DNA from: Morganella morganii
GTDB taxonomy: Bacteria > Pseudomonadota > Gammaproteobacteria > Enterobacterales > Enterobacteriaceae
Length of the DNA stretch: 64,000 nucleotides
NCBI RefSeq assembly: GCF_003996855.1
Contig: NZ_NRQY01000001.1
Location: 878,286 to 942,285, forward strand
Reading direction: 5' to 3'
Below, piece by piece: positions 31,239-42,383 of this stretch; within the stretch, counting starts at the first letter, position 1; the number at the start of each line of letters is the position of its first letter. The position numbers and the translations under genes are program-made. The notes beneath the pieces were generated by a model. It was not told the DNA's origin and ran no database searches. It saw only the letters and a list, made by a program, of their open reading frames with translations.

Positions 31239-31544
31239 GTGAAATATTTTCTGATTTTTATCCTTGTACTGGTGGTTTTCATCATTTCGGTGACACTGGG
31301 CGCAAATAACGATCAGGTAGTCACATTTAATTATCTGATTGCGCAGGGACAGTATTCTGTATCCACCTTGCTGGCCGTACTGTTCGGTATCGGTTTTGTG
31401 CTGGGCTGGATTGTCTGCGGCCTGTTTTATTTACGTCTGCGGTTGTCGCTGGCACGTGCCCGGCACCGGATCAAACGTCTGGAAGCTGACCAGACGGTGC
31501 AGTCTTCCGGTTCGGTTGTGCTGCGGGACACCACTAAGGAATAA
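31239..31544 (+). CDS. lapA: Lipopolysaccharide assembly protein LapA
   Basis: Small inner membrane protein of 101 residues (former YciS, DUF1049) with two transmembrane helices and VTLGANNDQVVTFNYLIAQG between them, ending in a basic coiled segment (RARHRIKRLEAD). The start is GTG with AGGA 7 bases upstream. It works with LapB in controlling LPS synthesis, being near and probably co-transcribed with lapB (5-base gap). Confidence 0.94.
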   Translation: MKYFLIFILVLVVFIISVTLGANNDQVVTFNYLIAQGQYSVSTLLAVLFGIGFVLGWIVCGLFYLRLRLSLARARHRIKRLEADQTVQSSGSVVLRDTTKE

Positions 31545-31549
31545 GCATT

Positions 31550-32719
31550 ATGCTTGAGCTGTTGTTTCTTCTGTTACCCATTGCTGCCGCATACGGCTGG
31601 TATATGGGGCGGCGCAGCGCGCAGCAGAATCAACAACAACATGCTGATCGCCTGTCACGTGACTATGTGGCAGGCGTAAACTTTTTGCTGTCCGATCAGC
31701 AGGATAAAGCCGTTGATTTGTTTCTCGACATGCTGAAAGAAGACAGTTCTGCATTTGAAGCTCATCTGACTCTCGGTAACCTGTTCCGTTCGCGCGGCGA
31801 AGTGGAACGTGCTATCCGCATCCATCAGTCGCTGATGGAAAGCGCCTCTCTCTCCTATGAACAACGTCTCCTCGCCACACAGCAGCTGGGCCGCGATTAT
31901 GTGGCAGCCGGGGTGTATGACCGGGCGGAAGCCCTGTTTTTACAGCTGATTGATGAGGCGGATTTCAGACAAAGTGCACTTCAGTCGCTGTTATCCATTT
32001 ATCAGTCCACCAGTGACTGGGGCAAAGCCATCGACATAGGCGAAAAGCTGCTGAAACAGGGTGATACCGGCCAGCGGGAAAATATCGCTAACTTCTATTG
32101 TGAACTGGCGCTACAGGCACTGGGCAGTGATAACACTGACGGGGCATTCGCGTATCTGGCCAAAGCGGCCGGGGCGGATAAAAACTGCGCCCGGGTGTCG
32201 ATTATGCAGGGGCGCATTCATATTGAACGCGCGGAATACAGCAAAGCCGTTACTGTACTCAAGCGGGTGTTTGAGCAGGACAAAGAAATGGTCAGTGAAA
32301 CACTGCCGATGCTGGAAACCTGTTACACTCATCTTGATGAGCCGGCGGAATGGGCGGACTATCTGCTGCACTGTTCGGACGAAAATATCGGTGCCATTGC
32401 TGAGCTCTATCTTGCGGATATTATTGAACAGCAGGAAGGGCCGGAAATGGCGATCACTTACGTTAACCGCCAGTTGCAGCGCCATCCGACCATGCGACTG
32501 TTCTGCCGCCTGATGGAATATTATCTGTCAGAAGCGGAGGAAGGCCGTGCCAAAGACAGTCTGGCTCTGCTGCGTAACATGGTCGGCGAGCAAATCCGGA
32601 CCAAACCGGATTACCGCTGCGGTAAATGCGGATTTACATCGCATGCCCTGTACTGGCATTGTCCGTCCTGCCGGTCATGGGATACTATCAAGCCTATCAG
32701 AGGGCTGGACGGTCAGTGA
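31550..32719 (+). CDS. lapB: Lipopolysaccharide assembly protein LapB
   Basis: Protein of 389 residues (former YciM). An N-terminal membrane anchor (LLFLLLPIAAAYGWYMGRRS) is followed by TPR-type helical repeats (about 35-340) and a C-terminal rubredoxin-like metal module with two Cys pairs (YRCGKCGF and WHCPSCRSW). It recruits FtsH to degrade LpxC and so sets LPS levels. Length and termini match E. coli. Confidence 0.95.
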   Translation: MLELLFLLLPIAAAYGWYMGRRSAQQNQQQHADRLSRDYVAGVNFLLSDQQDKAVDLFLDMLKEDSSAFEAHLTLGNLFRSRGEVERAIRIHQSLMESASLSYEQRLLATQQLGRDYVAAGVYDRAEALFLQLIDEADFRQSALQSLLSIYQSTSDWGKAIDIGEKLLKQGDTGQRENIANFYCELALQALGSDNTDGAFAYLAKAAGADKNCARVSIMQGRIHIERAEYSKAVTVLKRVFEQDKEMVSETLPMLETCYTHLDEPAEWADYLLHCSDENIGAIAELYLADIIEQQEGPEMAITYVNRQLQRHPTMRLFCRLMEYYLSEAEEGRAKDSLALLRNMVGEQIRTKPDYRCGKCGFTSHALYWHCPSCRSWDTIKPIRGLDGQ

Positions 32720-32782
32720 CAACGTCACATTTATCCGTATTTATTTACCCGTATTAATTCACCAACCACAGGTAATCAATTC

Positions 32783-33517
32783 ATGACATCTCTTTCTTCG
32801 CATACAGGCCGTGCAGATATCGCATCGCCTGTTATTGTTGCGCTCGATTACGACAACCCGGATGACGCGCTGGCCTTTGCAGACCGTATCGATCCGGCAC
32901 AGTGCCGTCTGAAAGTCGGTAAAGAGCTGTTTACCTTCTGCGGGCCTGAGTGTGTCCGGGCATTGCAGCAGCGCGGATTTGAGGTATTTCTTGATCTGAA
33001 ATTCCATGATATCCCGAATACAGCGGCGCATGCGGTACGGGCAGCGGCTGAACTGGGGGTATGGATGGTTAATGTCCATGCGGCAGGCGGTGAGCGTATG
33101 ATGACAGCAGCAAAAGAGATCCTGCTGCCGTACGGTAACGATGCGCCTTTGCTGATTGCGGTGACAGTACTGACCAGCATGGAGCAGTCCGACCTGGCCG
33201 GAACCGGCATTGATGTCACACCGGCAGAGCATGCGCTGCGCCTCGCAAAATTAACACAAAACTGCGGATTGGATGGTGTGGTGTGCTCAGCACATGAAGC
33301 CAAAATGATGAAAGAGACCCTGGGCCGGGAATTTAAACTGGTTACGCCGGGTATCCGCCCGCAAGGCAGTGATGCCGGTGATCAGCGCCGTATCATGACA
33401 CCGCCGCAGGCCGTCAGTGCCGGGGTGGATTACATGGTTATCGGGCGGCCGATCACCCGCAGTGATGATCCGCAGGCCGCATTGCAGGCAATCAATGCCT
33501 CTGTGGGAGTATTATAA
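32783..33517 (+). CDS. pyrF: Orotidine 5'-phosphate decarboxylase
   Basis: TIM-barrel enzyme of 244 residues making UMP from OMP. The signature [18 protein letters not shown] holds the Asp-Lys-Asp catalytic set, and [14 protein letters not shown] is the phosphate-gripping loop. yciH follows after one base, as in E. coli. Confidence 0.96.
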   Translation: MTSLSSHTGRADIASPVIVALDYDNPDDALAFADRIDPAQCRLKVGKELFTFCGPECVRALQQRGFEVFLDLKFHDIPNTAAHAVRAAAELGVWMVNVHAAGGERMMTAAKEILLPYGNDAPLLIAVTVLTSMEQSDLAGTGIDVTPAEHALRLAKLTQNCGLDGVVCSAHEAKMMKETLGREFKLVTPGIRPQGSDAGDQRRIMTPPQAVSAGVDYMVIGRPITRSDDPQAALQAINASVGVL

Positions 33518-33518
33518 G

Positions 33519-33842
33519 ATGGACAATAATTCACGTCTGGTCTATTCCACAGACGGTGGCCGCATTGATGAACCGGAAGTGAAAGCGGAGCGTCCGAAAG
33601 GTGACGGAATTGTCCGCATTCAGCGCCAGACCAGCGGGCGCAAAGGCAAGGGTGTATGCCTGATCACCGGTGTTGATCTGGATGATGCCGCGCTGAGCAA
33701 ACTGGCCGCCGATCTGAAAAAACGCTGCGGCTGCGGCGGTTCGCTGAAAGACGGTATCATTGAAATTCAGGGCGATAAACGCGATTTACTGAAGCAACTG
33801 CTGGAAGATAAAGGCTTTAAAGTCAAACTGGCGGGCGGCTGA
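33519..33842 (+). CDS. yciH: SUI1/eIF1-like protein YciH
   Basis: Protein of 107 residues with the eIF1/SUI1 fold: RIQRQTSGRKGKGVCLITG, then KKRCGCGGSLKDGIIEIQGD. E. coli YciH can act like eIF1 by discriminating against aberrant initiation complexes. The ATG lies one base after the pyrF stop, so translation is probably coupled; a longer open frame upstream lies inside pyrF and is not used. Confidence 0.93.
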   Translation: MDNNSRLVYSTDGGRIDEPEVKAERPKGDGIVRIQRQTSGRKGKGVCLITGVDLDDAALSKLAADLKKRCGCGGSLKDGIIEIQGDKRDLLKQLLEDKGFKVKLAGG

Positions 33843-33848
33843 TTAGTG

Positions 33849-33880
33849 AACAGGGCGTCCGTTACGGACGCCCTGTTTAT
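33849..33880. terminator. Terminator between yciH and rnb
   Basis: AACAGGGCGTCC/GGACGCCCTGTT perfect 12-bp stem with a five-base loop and TTTATTTAG on the plus side. Confidence 0.87.
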
Positions 33881-33900
33881 TTAGAAACTCCGGTGCCGGA

Positions 33901-35838
33901 TCAGAGCGGGCGGGCCAGAATACTGCGGGTTTCCATCTTCACTTCCTCAATTTTCACCGGAATGATGTCATTGAGACGGTAACGGACTTCACCTTTGATC
34001 AGCACAGAGCCGGTTTCCTGGCTGCACTGGAGTTCATCTTTAACCGGGTGGATAAAGGTGCCCGGGATAAAGGCGACAGCGCCGTCATCTGTCAGGCGGA
34101 CACGCACGCCGCCGCGGGTGATATCAATGATCTCCGCCGGGAACGGTGTATCTGTACCGGCATACGGTTGCAGGTAGCGGGCATATAACCAGTCACCGAC
34201 ATCACGCTCTGCCATACGGTTGGCGCGGCGGCGTTCTGCCAGATGTTCGGCCAGATCTTCAGCCGGTTTATCCGCAGACTGGCCGGCAATAATGGCTTTC
34301 AGCAGGCGGTGGTTAACAATATCACTGTATTTACGGATAGGGGATGTCCAGGTGGCGTAACCATTCAGTCCCAGTCCGAAGTGAGGGCCTTTCTCCATCC
34401 GGACTTCCGCAAAGGTCTGGAAGCGGCGGATACGGCTGTCGAGGAACTGTGTCGGCTGATTATCCAGTTCACGGCGCAGACGGCAGAAACCATCCAGTGT
34501 CAGCAACTCTTCCGCATTGAAATGAATGCCGTTTTCAGCGAGCAGGGCAACGGCCTGGCCGATAGTCAGCGGATCAAGCCCGGTATGCACGTTATAGACA
34601 CCAAAACCGAGTTTCTTATCCAGAACCTCTGCGGCACAGATATTGGCGGTGATCATCGCCTCTTCCACAATGCGGTTGGCGCTGCGGCGCTGTTCAGCCA
34701 CGATATCCGTCACCACGCCGTTCTCGTCAAGAATAAAGCGGTAATCAGGGCGATCTTTAAAGACCAGCGCGTGGGTTTCACGCCAGTGATGGCGGCGCTG
34801 ATACATATCCTGCAACAGGGAAATCTGACGGCGGATAGTCTCATCGGTTGTCACCCGGTCAGCCACACCTTCCAGCAGATCAGAAATATCGTCATAAGCC
34901 AGTTTGGCTTTGGATTCAACCCCGGCGGCGAAGAACACGGCATCATCTGCCAGAGAGCCATCTTCATTAATGGACACCTGACACACCAGTGCCGGACGGC
35001 GCACATGCGGATGCAGCGAGCACAGGTCATCAGACAGATTGCGCGGCAGCATCGGGATATTAAAACCCGGCAGATAGTTGGTAAAGGCGCGTTTACGGGC
35101 AATGACATCCAGTTCGCTGCCGGCCGGGATATAGCTGGTCGGGTCGGCAATGGCAATGGTCAGCTGAAGCTGATTGCTATCACCGGTGGTGATATAAAGC
35201 GCATCATCCATATCTTCAGTGGATGCACTGTCGATAGTCACGAAATCCAGATGTGTCAGATCAGTACGCGGCAGATTATCATCAGCCATCGTTACTTCAA
35301 CCGGCTCCGGCTCTTTCAGAGCATGCTGGTGGCGGGTCAGCGTGACCCACCATGGTGCGTAATGGTCATCGGCATCAGTGATAAACCCGGTAATTTCCGC
35401 GTGGAAGCTGCGATCACCCTTCAGCGGGTGGCGGCGCATTTCCGCAACCGCCCAGTCACCCTGACGGAATTCATGATCAACCCCTTTTGCCGGACGACAG
35501 GGAATGGAATCTTTTAACAGCGGATGATCGGGAATTATCCAGAGACGGTCATCATTTTCTTTGCGCTGTACGCGGCCGACAAACCTGTCCAGAAACGGGG
35601 TGACGAGAGCTTCCGGCTCTGCCACATCTTTATTATTTACCGTGTGAATAGCCGCGGTAACGCGATCGCCGTGCATGACTTTTTTCATTTGCGGCGGCGG
35701 AATAAAATAGGATTTTTGTCCGTCAACTTCCAGGAAACCGTAGCCTTTATCGGTACTTTTTACGATCCCTTCGACACGCAATGTTTTATCGTGGAGCTGT
35801 TGTTTTAGCTGCGCTAACAGCGGGTTATCTTGAAACAT
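33901..35838 (-). CDS. rnb: Exoribonuclease II
   Basis: RNase II of 645 residues, as in E. coli. Order: cold-shock domains (1-175), the RNB catalytic domain with the Mg-binding Asp cluster in [16 protein letters not shown], and a C-terminal S1 domain (about 560-640). It degrades single-stranded RNA 3' to 5'. ATG 35838 matches the E. coli start [15 protein letters not shown] and has GGA 6 bases upstream. E. coli osmB, which is near rnb, is absent here. Confidence 0.96.
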   Translation of the reverse strand: MFQDNPLLAQLKQQLHDKTLRVEGIVKSTDKGYGFLEVDGQKSYFIPPPQMKKVMHGDRVTAAIHTVNNKDVAEPEALVTPFLDRFVGRVQRKENDDRLWIIPDHPLLKDSIPCRPAKGVDHEFRQGDWAVAEMRRHPLKGDRSFHAEITGFITDADDHYAPWWVTLTRHQHALKEPEPVEVTMADDNLPRTDLTHLDFVTIDSASTEDMDDALYITTGDSNQLQLTIAIADPTSYIPAGSELDVIARKRAFTNYLPGFNIPMLPRNLSDDLCSLHPHVRRPALVCQVSINEDGSLADDAVFFAAGVESKAKLAYDDISDLLEGVADRVTTDETIRRQISLLQDMYQRRHHWRETHALVFKDRPDYRFILDENGVVTDIVAEQRRSANRIVEEAMITANICAAEVLDKKLGFGVYNVHTGLDPLTIGQAVALLAENGIHFNAEELLTLDGFCRLRRELDNQPTQFLDSRIRRFQTFAEVRMEKGPHFGLGLNGYATWTSPIRKYSDIVNHRLLKAIIAGQSADKPAEDLAEHLAERRRANRMAERDVGDWLYARYLQPYAGTDTPFPAEIIDITRGGVRVRLTDDGAVAFIPGTFIHPVKDELQCSQETGSVLIKGEVRYRLNDIIPVKIEEVKMETRSILARPL

Positions 35839-35939
35839 AGGTTTCCGTACTGGTTGGGTGAGCAAATTTATGGTTATTTTTACGCGAATTTACGCTGCCC
35901 GCAAGCACAGAGGGCAATTTCTGCTTAAAGTGCAGCAGA

Positions 35940-36581
35940 TTAATCTTCCGGATACACTTTTTCGCTGAATTCACACAAATCTTCGATGATGCATGAACCG
36001 CAGCGGGGTTTTCGGGCAATGCAGGTGTAACGCCCGTGCAGTATAAACCAGTGATGGCAGTCGACTTTAAATTCTGCCGGAACAACCCGCAATAATTTTT
36101 GTTCCACCTCATCCACATTTTTACCGGGAGCAAATTTTGTGCGGTTGCAGACACGGAAAATATGGGTATCAACCGCAATGGTCGGCCAGCCGAATGCGGT
36201 ATTGAGTACCACATTGGCGGTTTTGCGCCCCACACCCGGCAGAGCTTCCAGTGCTGCCCGGTCTTCCGGAACTTCACTGTTATGCAGCTCAACCAGCATC
36301 CGGCAGGTTTTAATCACATTCTCTGCTTTGGTATTAAATAATCCGATGGTTTTAATGTAAGATTTCACCCCGTCCACACCCAAATCCAGGATGGCCTGCG
36401 GCGTGTTGGCAACAGCATACAACGGGCGGGTGGCTTTATTGACACTGACATCGGTCGCCTGGGCGGATAATAAGACGGAGATCAGTAATTCAAACGGAGA
36501 ATCAAACAGCAGTTCAGTGGTGGGTTGCGGATTGTTGTCCCGCAGGCGGGTCAGAATTTCAATACGTTTTTCTTTATTCAT
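35940..36581 (-). CDS. nth: Endonuclease III
   Basis: DNA glycosylase/AP lyase of 213 residues (E. coli 211) repairing oxidised pyrimidines. The helix-hairpin-helix with the catalytic Lys is ALPGVGRKTANVVLN, the catalytic Asp is in AVDTHIFRV, and four Cys for the [4Fe-4S] cluster are in CIARKPRCGSCIIEDLC. It follows rsxE, as in E. coli, but a terminator-like hairpin lies between them. Confidence 0.97.
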   Translation of the reverse strand: MNKEKRIEILTRLRDNNPQPTTELLFDSPFELLISVLLSAQATDVSVNKATRPLYAVANTPQAILDLGVDGVKSYIKTIGLFNTKAENVIKTCRMLVELHNSEVPEDRAALEALPGVGRKTANVVLNTAFGWPTIAVDTHIFRVCNRTKFAPGKNVDEVEQKLLRVVPAEFKVDCHHWFILHGRYTCIARKPRCGSCIIEDLCEFSEKVYPED

Positions 36582-36603
36582 AACGACATTGGCTCATTGA
36601 TGA

Positions 36604-36634
36604 TAAAAGCAAACTCCCGGGAAAGGAGCCTGCT
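36604..36634 (-). terminator. Terminator-like hairpin between rsxE and nth
   Basis: On the minus strand AGCAGGCTCC pairs with GGGAGTTTGCT (two G-U pairs) and is followed by TTTTATC. It could reduce read-through from rsx into nth. Confidence 0.6.
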
Positions 36635-36645
36635 TCATTATACAG

Positions 36646-37350
36646 TTATTTGACCAGATGGCTTCCGCATCCTTTTTCTGTTTCGTATTGCGGACCGGCA
36701 GGTGCATTTTTACGTTTTTTCATTTTTTCATCAATAAGATACTTGCCTGCCAGCATTAAGCCAAGTCCGATAAAGGCGCCCGGCGGCAACATGGCCAGCA
36801 GGAACGGGGTATCGAGATGTAACACATCTACCCGCAGGACTTTTGCCCAGTCGCCGAGCAGCAGATCCGCGCCGTCAAACAGCGTACCATTACCGAGGAT
36901 TTCGCGCATTGCACCGAGCACAAACAGTGTGGCGGTTGCGCCGAGACCCATTGCCAGGCCGTCAATGGCGGAAGGATATACGGCGTTTTTGGCGGCAAAG
37001 GCTTCGGCACGGCCAATGACAATACAGTTGGTCACAATCAGCGGGATAAAGATACCGAGTGACTGATATAAGCCGAAAGCATAGGCGTTGATCAGAAGCT
37101 GCACTGCGGTCACCACAGAGGCAATCAGCATCACATAGATAGGAATGCGGATTTCTGACGGGATCCAGCGGCGCAGTGCGGAAACCGCCACGTTAGTACA
37201 AATCAGCACCAGAGTGGTCGCCAGCCCCAGTCCCAGCGCGTTGGTGACGGTGGAAGAGACCGCCAGCAGCGGACATAATCCCAGAACCTGTACCAGTGCT
37301 GAGTTATTTTTCCATAATCCGTCGGCGAATAACTCTTTAATCTGACTCAT
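36646..37350 (-). CDS. rsxE: Electron transport complex subunit RsxE
   Basis: Membrane subunit of 234 residues with six hydrophobic helices, homologous to NqrD/Rnf[20 protein letters not shown] contains a conserved Cys near the first helix, and [20 protein letters not shown] another; in the family these bind an intramembrane iron-sulphur centre with RsxA. The ATG at 37350 overlaps the rsxG stop (TAATG). Rsx keeps SoxR reduced in E. coli. Confidence 0.95.
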   Translation of the reverse strand: MSQIKELFADGLWKNNSALVQVLGLCPLLAVSSTVTNALGLGLATTLVLICTNVAVSALRRWIPSEIRIPIYVMLIASVVTAVQLLINAYAFGLYQSLGIFIPLIVTNCIVIGRAEAFAAKNAVYPSAIDGLAMGLGATATLFVLGAMREILGNGTLFDGADLLLGDWAKVLRVDVLHLDTPFLLAMLPPGAFIGLGLMLAGKYLIDEKMKKRKNAPAGPQYETEKGCGSHLVK

Positions 37351-37976
37351 TATTCTGCTCCGCATTGAGGTAAGGTATTCAGACGCGGCGGCAGCGTCTG
37401 CATATAATCTGCGGTCACACGGACAGCATTGACAACTGCACGCGGCGTGATGGTGGCACCGGTGAACTGATCAAAATCCCCGCCGTCTTTTTTCACCGCC
37501 CAGTGCGGATCATTGGCGGATTCAATATGTTTACCGCTCAGTGACGTGATCCAGTCTGAAATCCGGGTATCAATTTTATCACCCAGCCCCGGCGTCTCTT
37601 TGTGTTCGGTCACGCGGGAGCCGAGCACCGTCCGGTTAAAATCAGCCGCAACCAGTAGCTGAATATTACCGGAATAGCCATCCGGCGCGGTCGATTCCAG
37701 TACGGCGGCGACCGGCGTTCCGTCTTTACGGGCAACATACAGACGGTGCGGAAGTTCATTACCCAGCGCAGGATCGGTGACCAGATAACATTCTGCAATC
37801 ACATCATTATTATAAACCGATTCCGGCAGGATTTCGGCAAACAGCGCTTTTTGCTGTGCCGCGGCCTGCTTATCAATTTCCGGTTTTGTCAGAGTATAAA
37901 CAAACCCGCTCAGTCCGGTGGTACCGGCGGCAAACAGAGCGAGGATCAGCCCGTAACGGCGTAATGTGGCAATCAT
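37350..37976 (-). CDS. rsxG: Electron transport complex subunit RsxG
   Basis: Subunit of 208 residues, NqrC/RnfG homologue. An N-terminal membrane anchor (residues 9-28) is followed by a periplasmic domain with the flavinylation motif [13 protein letters not shown], whose Thr carries covalent FMN in the family. It overlaps rsxD by four bases and rsxE by one. Confidence 0.94.
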   Translation of the reverse strand: MIATLRRYGLILALFAAGTTGLSGFVYTLTKPEIDKQAAAQQKALFAEILPESVYNNDVIAECYLVTDPALGNELPHRLYVARKDGTPVAAVLESTAPDGYSGNIQLLVAADFNRTVLGSRVTEHKETPGLGDKIDTRISDWITSLSGKHIESANDPHWAVKKDGGDFDQFTGATITPRAVVNAVRVTADYMQTLPPRLNTLPQCGAE

Positions 37977-39067
37977 TTATTCCCCCGTTTGTGCCCGTAA
38001 ACGCGCGGTTGTGTGTAGGTATCGATCAGCGGCACGGTGATGTTGGCCAGCAGGACTGCAAATGCCACAGCATCCGGATAACCGCCGTAAACGCGGATAA
38101 TCCACAGCAGAAGGCCGATCAGCATCCCGTATATCAGACGGCCGCGCGGCGTGGTGGAGGCTGTCACCGGGTCGGTGGCAATAAAGAATGCCCCGAGCAT
38201 GGTAGCACCGGAAAACAGCTGAATAACCGGAGAGGTAAAATGTGATGAATCAATCAGATACTCGATCACAGATAGTACCGCGAGTGTCCCCAGCATGGCG
38301 GCCGGGATATGCCATGCAATCACTTTTCGGTTGAGCAGAACACAGCCGCCGATCAGGTAGCCGATATTGACCCATTGCCAGCCGATACCGGCGACAGAGC
38401 CCTGCAAAACAGGCTGCGTCAGGATATCTGACATTTCGCGGGTCAGCAGCCCGGTTTTAAAACTGTCGAGTGGTGTTGCCTGGCTCATGCCATCAGCACC
38501 GGCACGTAACTGTTCCAGTGTCAGACCTCCGTCTGATAAACCGGTAAAAATCATATGCAGGCTGTCACTGACCGAAACCGGTGTAATTTGCAGACTTTCC
38601 GGCGGCAGCCAGCTGGTCATCTGTACCGGGAAGGAGATCAGCAGTACCACATAACCGACCATCGCCGGGTTAAACGGGTTCTGTCCGAGGCCGCCATAAA
38701 GATGTTTGGCTATAATCACGGCAAAAAATGTACCGATAACAATCATCCACCAGGGCGCGAGCGGCGGGATACTGACAGCCAGCAACACGGCGGTGACCAG
38801 TGCGGAGTTATCTTTCAGATACGGCATCACCGGCTGATTGCGCAGACGGACAGCAATACTTTCGGTTATCAGTGCCGTTATTACTGCAATCAGAATCTGT
38901 ACCAGGGTACCGGCGCCGAAAAACCAGAGCTGCGCGGCAATCCCCGGAATCATCGCAATCACCACCCACAGCATGATGGCGGATGTGTTGTCACGGTTAT
39001 GGGTAAACGGTGATCCCGCAATTTTCAGACGGTGCGGGGCGTTTGAGGAAACGGGCCTAAATTTCAT
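37973..39067 (-). CDS. rsxD: Electron transport complex subunit RsxD
   Basis: Membrane subunit of 364 residues, NqrB/RnfD homologue with about nine helices. [16 protein letters not shown] is the region that carries covalent FMN in relatives, and [20 protein letters not shown] is strongly conserved. It begins 15 bases after rsxC and overlaps rsxG. Confidence 0.95.
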   Translation of the reverse strand: MKFRPVSSNAPHRLKIAGSPFTHNRDNTSAIMLWVVIAMIPGIAAQLWFFGAGTLVQILIAVITALITESIAVRLRNQPVMPYLKDNSALVTAVLLAVSIPPLAPWWMIVIGTFFAVIIAKHLYGGLGQNPFNPAMVGYVVLLISFPVQMTSWLPPESLQITPVSVSDSLHMIFTGLSDGGLTLEQLRAGADGMSQATPLDSFKTGLLTREMSDILTQPVLQGSVAGIGWQWVNIGYLIGGCVLLNRKVIAWHIPAAMLGTLAVLSVIEYLIDSSHFTSPVIQLFSGATMLGAFFIATDPVTASTTPRGRLIYGMLIGLLLWIIRVYGGYPDAVAFAVLLANITVPLIDTYTQPRVYGHKRGNK

Positions 39068-39082
39068 GCTTATTTCGCTTCA

Positions 39083-41188
39083 TTAATCAGTGGTTTCTTC
39101 AGAATGTTGTGCAGCCGCCTGAGCGGCTTTCTTCGCTTTGGCACGGGCAATGGCCGCCGCGACAGCGGCTTTGCGCGGATCGGTTTCTGCCTCTGCGGCT
39201 GGTTGTTCAGCTTCCGCCGGTGCGTCTGCGGCCTGTGCAGCTTTTTTCGCTTTGGCGCGGGCAATGGCCGCCGCGACAGCAGCTTTGCGCGGATCGGTTT
39301 CTGCCTCTGCGGCTGGTTGTTCAGCTTCCGCCGGTGCTTCTGCGGCCTGTGCAGCTTTCTTCGCTTTGGCACGGGCAATGGCCGCCGCGACAGCGGCTTT
39401 GCGCGGATCGGTTTCTGTCTCCGCTGCCGGTTGAGCAGTTTCTGCCGGTGCGTCTGCGGCCTGTGCAGCTTTCTTCGCTTTGGCGCGGGCAATGGCCGCC
39501 GCGACAGCAGCTTTGCGCGGATCGGTTTCTGTCTCCGCTGCCGGTTGTGCGGTGTCAGCGGCTTTCTCTGCCTGACGAGCCCGTGCCTGCGCTTTACGTG
39601 CTTCACGGGCGGCAATAACGGCGCTGTTGTCCGGTAATGTGGAAGGATTGACAGAAATTGTCATTCCCGCACCGCTGTCTTTGGCTTTTACGCGGGCAAG
39701 GGCGGCGCTGATTGCCGCACTGTCTTTTTCATCCACCTGAACCGCCGCACTTTTATGACGGGCTTCACGGGCTTCTTTTTCCCTTGCCATCCGGGCCTGT
39801 TTGGCTTCAAAGCGGATTTTGGCATCGGCGGCGCGCTGTGCTTCTTCGCGGATCTCAATAACTTGCGCTTTTTCCTGCCGGTAATACTGCACCAGCGGAA
39901 TATTGCTCGGGCAAACCCAGGCGCAGGCACCGCATTCGATACAGTCAAACAGATGATGCTGCTCCGCTTTTTCGTGTTCGTTACCTTTGCTGAACCAGTA
40001 AAGCTGCTGTGGCAGCAATCCGGCCGGGCAGGCATCGGCACAGTGACTGCAACGGATACAGGCTTCTTCGGGGGCTGCCGGTTCCATCTCGTTTGTGGTC
40101 GGCGCAAGAATGCAGTTAGCAATTTTCACTACCGGTACATCCAGATCCGGCAGTGTAAAACCCATCAGCGGGCCGCCCATCACAACCATCTGTTCGTGCT
40201 GCGGACGAAAACCGGCCTGTTGCAGCAGGAAACGAACCGGCGTACCCAGTCGCGTCCAGAAGTTTCCCGGTGATCCAACGGCTTCACCGGTTACGGTCAC
40301 CACCCGCTGAATCAGCGGTTCGCCGTCAGTAATTGCGCGTTTGATGGCAACGACAGTCCCGACGTTCTGCATCAGCACGCCGATATCAGAGGAACGTCCG
40401 CCGGACGGCACTTCGCGGCCGGTAAGAATTTTGGTCAGCTGTTTGGCGCCGCCGGACGGGTATTTGGTCGGAATAACCCGCACGAAAATCTGTTTATCCC
40501 CGGCAGTGACTTCCCGCAGCGCGGCAATCGCCTCCGGTTTATTATCTTCAATACCGATAAGTACCTGTTCCGGCTCCAGAAGGTGCATCAGAATACGGAT
40601 GCCGGTGAGAATTTCCCCGGCATGCTCCTGCATCAGACGGTCATCCGCCGTGATATAAGGCTCACATTCAGCCGCATTGATAATCAGGGTGCGGATAAGG
40701 TCACCGCCGCCTTTCAGCTTACTGGCTGTCGGGAAGCCCGCGCCGCCGAGACCGGCAATCCCGGCCTGATGGATGCGGTCAGTGAGTTCTGTTTTGGAGA
40801 GACTGGTGAAATCCGTTGTTTTTTCCGCCGGATACGGGGTATCCAGTCCGTCAGTCCGGATGCGGACACACGGCGCGGTCAGTCCGGACGGATGCGCGGT
40901 CACACAAGGCTCCACAGCAGTCACGGTGCCGGATGATGAGGCATGCACCGGCAGGCTGCGGCCGGTTCCGCATGACAGCGGCTGGCCTTTCAGAACATGG
41001 TCGCCGGGACTGACCAGCACATCGCCTTCGTTCCCGATATGCTGTTGTAACGGAATGATAAGTTCTTCCGGCACCGGGCATACCCGCATCGGTGTCCGGG
41101 AGGACTGCAATTTCATTTCCGGCGGATGAATACCGCCGTCAAAATCCCATACCCGGTCTTTTTTCAGAAAGTTGAGCAAATTGAACAT
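39083..41188 (-). CDS. rsxC: Electron transport complex subunit RsxC
   Basis: Soluble NADH-side subunit of 701 residues (E. coli 740). Order: N-terminal barrel, FMN/NADH domain ([20 protein letters not shown], about 138-157), and two [4Fe-4S] motifs, [14 protein letters not shown] and [14 protein letters not shown] (about 370-425). After residue 440 comes a long Ala/Lys-rich tail including four near-identical 38-residue repeats (from about 552). Such tails are usual in enterobacterial RsxC and vary in length. Confidence 0.95.
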   Translation of the reverse strand: MFNLLNFLKKDRVWDFDGGIHPPEMKLQSSRTPMRVCPVPEELIIPLQQHIGNEGDVLVSPGDHVLKGQPLSCGTGRSLPVHASSSGTVTAVEPCVTAHPSGLTAPCVRIRTDGLDTPYPAEKTTDFTSLSKTELTDRIHQAGIAGLGGAGFPTASKLKGGGDLIRTLIINAAECEPYITADDRLMQEHAGEILTGIRILMHLLEPEQVLIGIEDNKPEAIAALREVTAGDKQIFVRVIPTKYPSGGAKQLTKILTGREVPSGGRSSDIGVLMQNVGTVVAIKRAITDGEPLIQRVVTVTGEAVGSPGNFWTRLGTPVRFLLQQAGFRPQHEQMVVMGGPLMGFTLPDLDVPVVKIANCILAPTTNEMEPAAPEEACIRCSHCADACPAGLLPQQLYWFSKGNEHEKAEQHHLFDCIECGACAWVCPSNIPLVQYYRQEKAQVIEIREEAQRAADAKIRFEAKQARMAREKEAREARHKSAAVQVDEKDSAAISAALARVKAKDSGAGMTISVNPSTLPDNSAVIAAREARKAQARARQAEKAADTAQPAAETETDPRKAAVAAAIARAKAKKAAQAADAPAETAQPAAETETDPRKAAVAAAIARAKAKKAAQAAEAPAEAEQPAAEAETDPRKAAVAAAIARAKAKKAAQAADAPAEAEQPAAEAETDPRKAAVAAAIARAKAKKAAQAAAQHSEETTD
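39113..39535 (-). repeat. 114-bp tandem repeat in the 3' part of rsxC
   Basis: Three full units of 114 bp and a fourth shortened one encode a 38-residue module starting [ET/EA][17 protein letters not shown]. Units are nearly identical; differences fall mainly in the APAE(T/A) linker. The period was checked from the recurrence of the DPRK codons at 114-base steps. Confidence 0.92.
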
Positions 41189-41193
41189 AAAAC

Positions 41194-41802
41194 TTACGAC
41201 GCCTCAATCTGAACAGGTTTGACAGGAGTTCCGCTGGTATCCGCCGGAATGTTTCTGACCGGAATCGTGTTTAAATCCCACTTCCAGTTACGCGGTGTGA
41301 CGGCGACCGGGATCATCTCAATGCAATCTGTCGGGCAGGGTGCGACACACAGGTCACACCCGGTGCAGAGATCTTCAACCACGGTATGCATGGCGCGGGT
41401 GGCACCGATAATCGCATCCACCGGGCACGCCTGAATACATTTGGTGCAGCCGATGCACTGATCTTCATGAATAAAGGCCACCTTGCGCACCGGATTGAGC
41501 ACGGATTCGTCGCCGTCGAGCGGCTGCGGGTCCACACCCAGCATATCCGCCAGTTTCAGCATCACTTGTTCGCCGCCCGGAGCACAGCGGTTTATCGCGC
41601 CGCCATTGGCAACGGACTCCGCATACGGGCGGCAGCCGGGAAAACCACATTGCCCGCACTGACTCTGCGGCAGAATGTCATCAATTTTATCCACAATGGG
41701 ATCATCCTCCACTTTGAAGCGGCGGGAGGCATAACCGAGTATCAGACCAAATGCCAGGCCCAGCAGGCTGAGTACGGCAACGGCAATCCAAATCATTGTC
41801 AT
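41194..41802 (-). CDS. rsxB: Electron transport complex subunit RsxB
   Basis: Iron-sulphur subunit of 202 residues. An N-terminal membrane helix (3-24) is followed by a four-Cys Fe-S domain (CGQCGFPGC) and two ferredoxin motifs ([12 protein letters not shown] and [12 protein letters not shown]). Its ATG overlaps the rsxA stop (TGATG); rsxC follows after five bases. Confidence 0.95.
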   Translation of the reverse strand: MTMIWIAVAVLSLLGLAFGLILGYASRRFKVEDDPIVDKIDDILPQSQCGQCGFPGCRPYAESVANGGAINRCAPGGEQVMLKLADMLGVDPQPLDGDESVLNPVRKVAFIHEDQCIGCTKCIQACPVDAIIGATRAMHTVVEDLCTGCDLCVAPCPTDCIEMIPVAVTPRNWKWDLNTIPVRNIPADTSGTPVKPVQIEAS

Positions 41803-42383
41803 CAGAATTTCACCAGACCACTGAAGCCCATAAAGGCCAGAGACATCAGACCGGCAGTGACCAGCCCGATAGATGCCCCGCGGAAAGGCGCCGGCACATC
41901 TGCCGTTGCCAGCCGTTCGCGGATAGCGGCAAACAGCACCATCACCAGAGAGAAACCGGCTGCCGCACCAAAGCCGTAGACGGCGGATTGCAGAAAGTTA
42001 TGCGACAGATTGATGTTCAGCAGCGCCACGCCGAGAACAGCACAGTTGGTGGTGATCAGCGGCAGGAATATCCCGAGCAGCCGGTAGAGCGCCGGGCTGG
42101 TTTTACGAACCACCATTTCGGTGAACTGAACCACCACAGCGATCACCAGAATGAAGCTCAGTGTGCGCAGATAGAGAATATCCAGCGGAATGAGGATAAA
42201 GGTATCCATCAGCCACGAGCAGACAGAGGCGAGCGTCATCACAAATGTGGTCGCAAACCCCATGCCTATCGCGGTTTCCAGCTTTTTGGAGACCCCCATA
42301 AAGGGGCATAATCCTAAGAATTTGACGAGGACGAAGTTGTTAACCAGCACCGTCCCGACAAAAAGTAATAAGTAGTCAGCCAT
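41802..42383 (-). CDS. rsxA: Electron transport complex subunit RsxA
   Basis: Membrane subunit of 193 residues, RnfA/NqrE homologue with six helices. [18 protein letters not shown] and [17 protein letters not shown] hold the conserved Cys. ATG 42383 matches E. coli; the frame extends four codons further without a good start. First gene of rsxABCDGE, divergent from the YdgJ-like gene as part of the same E. coli neighbourhood. Confidence 0.95.
   Translation of the reverse strand: MADYLLLFVGTVLVNNFVLVKFLGLCPFMGVSKKLETAIGMGFATTFVMTLASVCSWLMDTFILIPLDILYLRTLSFILVIAVVVQFTEMVVRKTSPALYRLLGIFLPLITTNCAVLGVALLNINLSHNFLQSAVYGFGAAAGFSLVMVLFAAIRERLATADVPAPFRGASIGLVTAGLMSLAFMGFSGLVKF

Noticed and set aside
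34243..35517. A 424-codon open frame antisense to rnb
   Set aside because: It lies wholly opposite the RNase II gene, has no ribosome site or recognisable protein, and follows from the codon bias of rnb.
39104..39637. Repeated 114-bp pattern considered as a CRISPR or other repeat array
   Set aside because: The repeats are contiguous, without spacers, and are in frame with RsxC.
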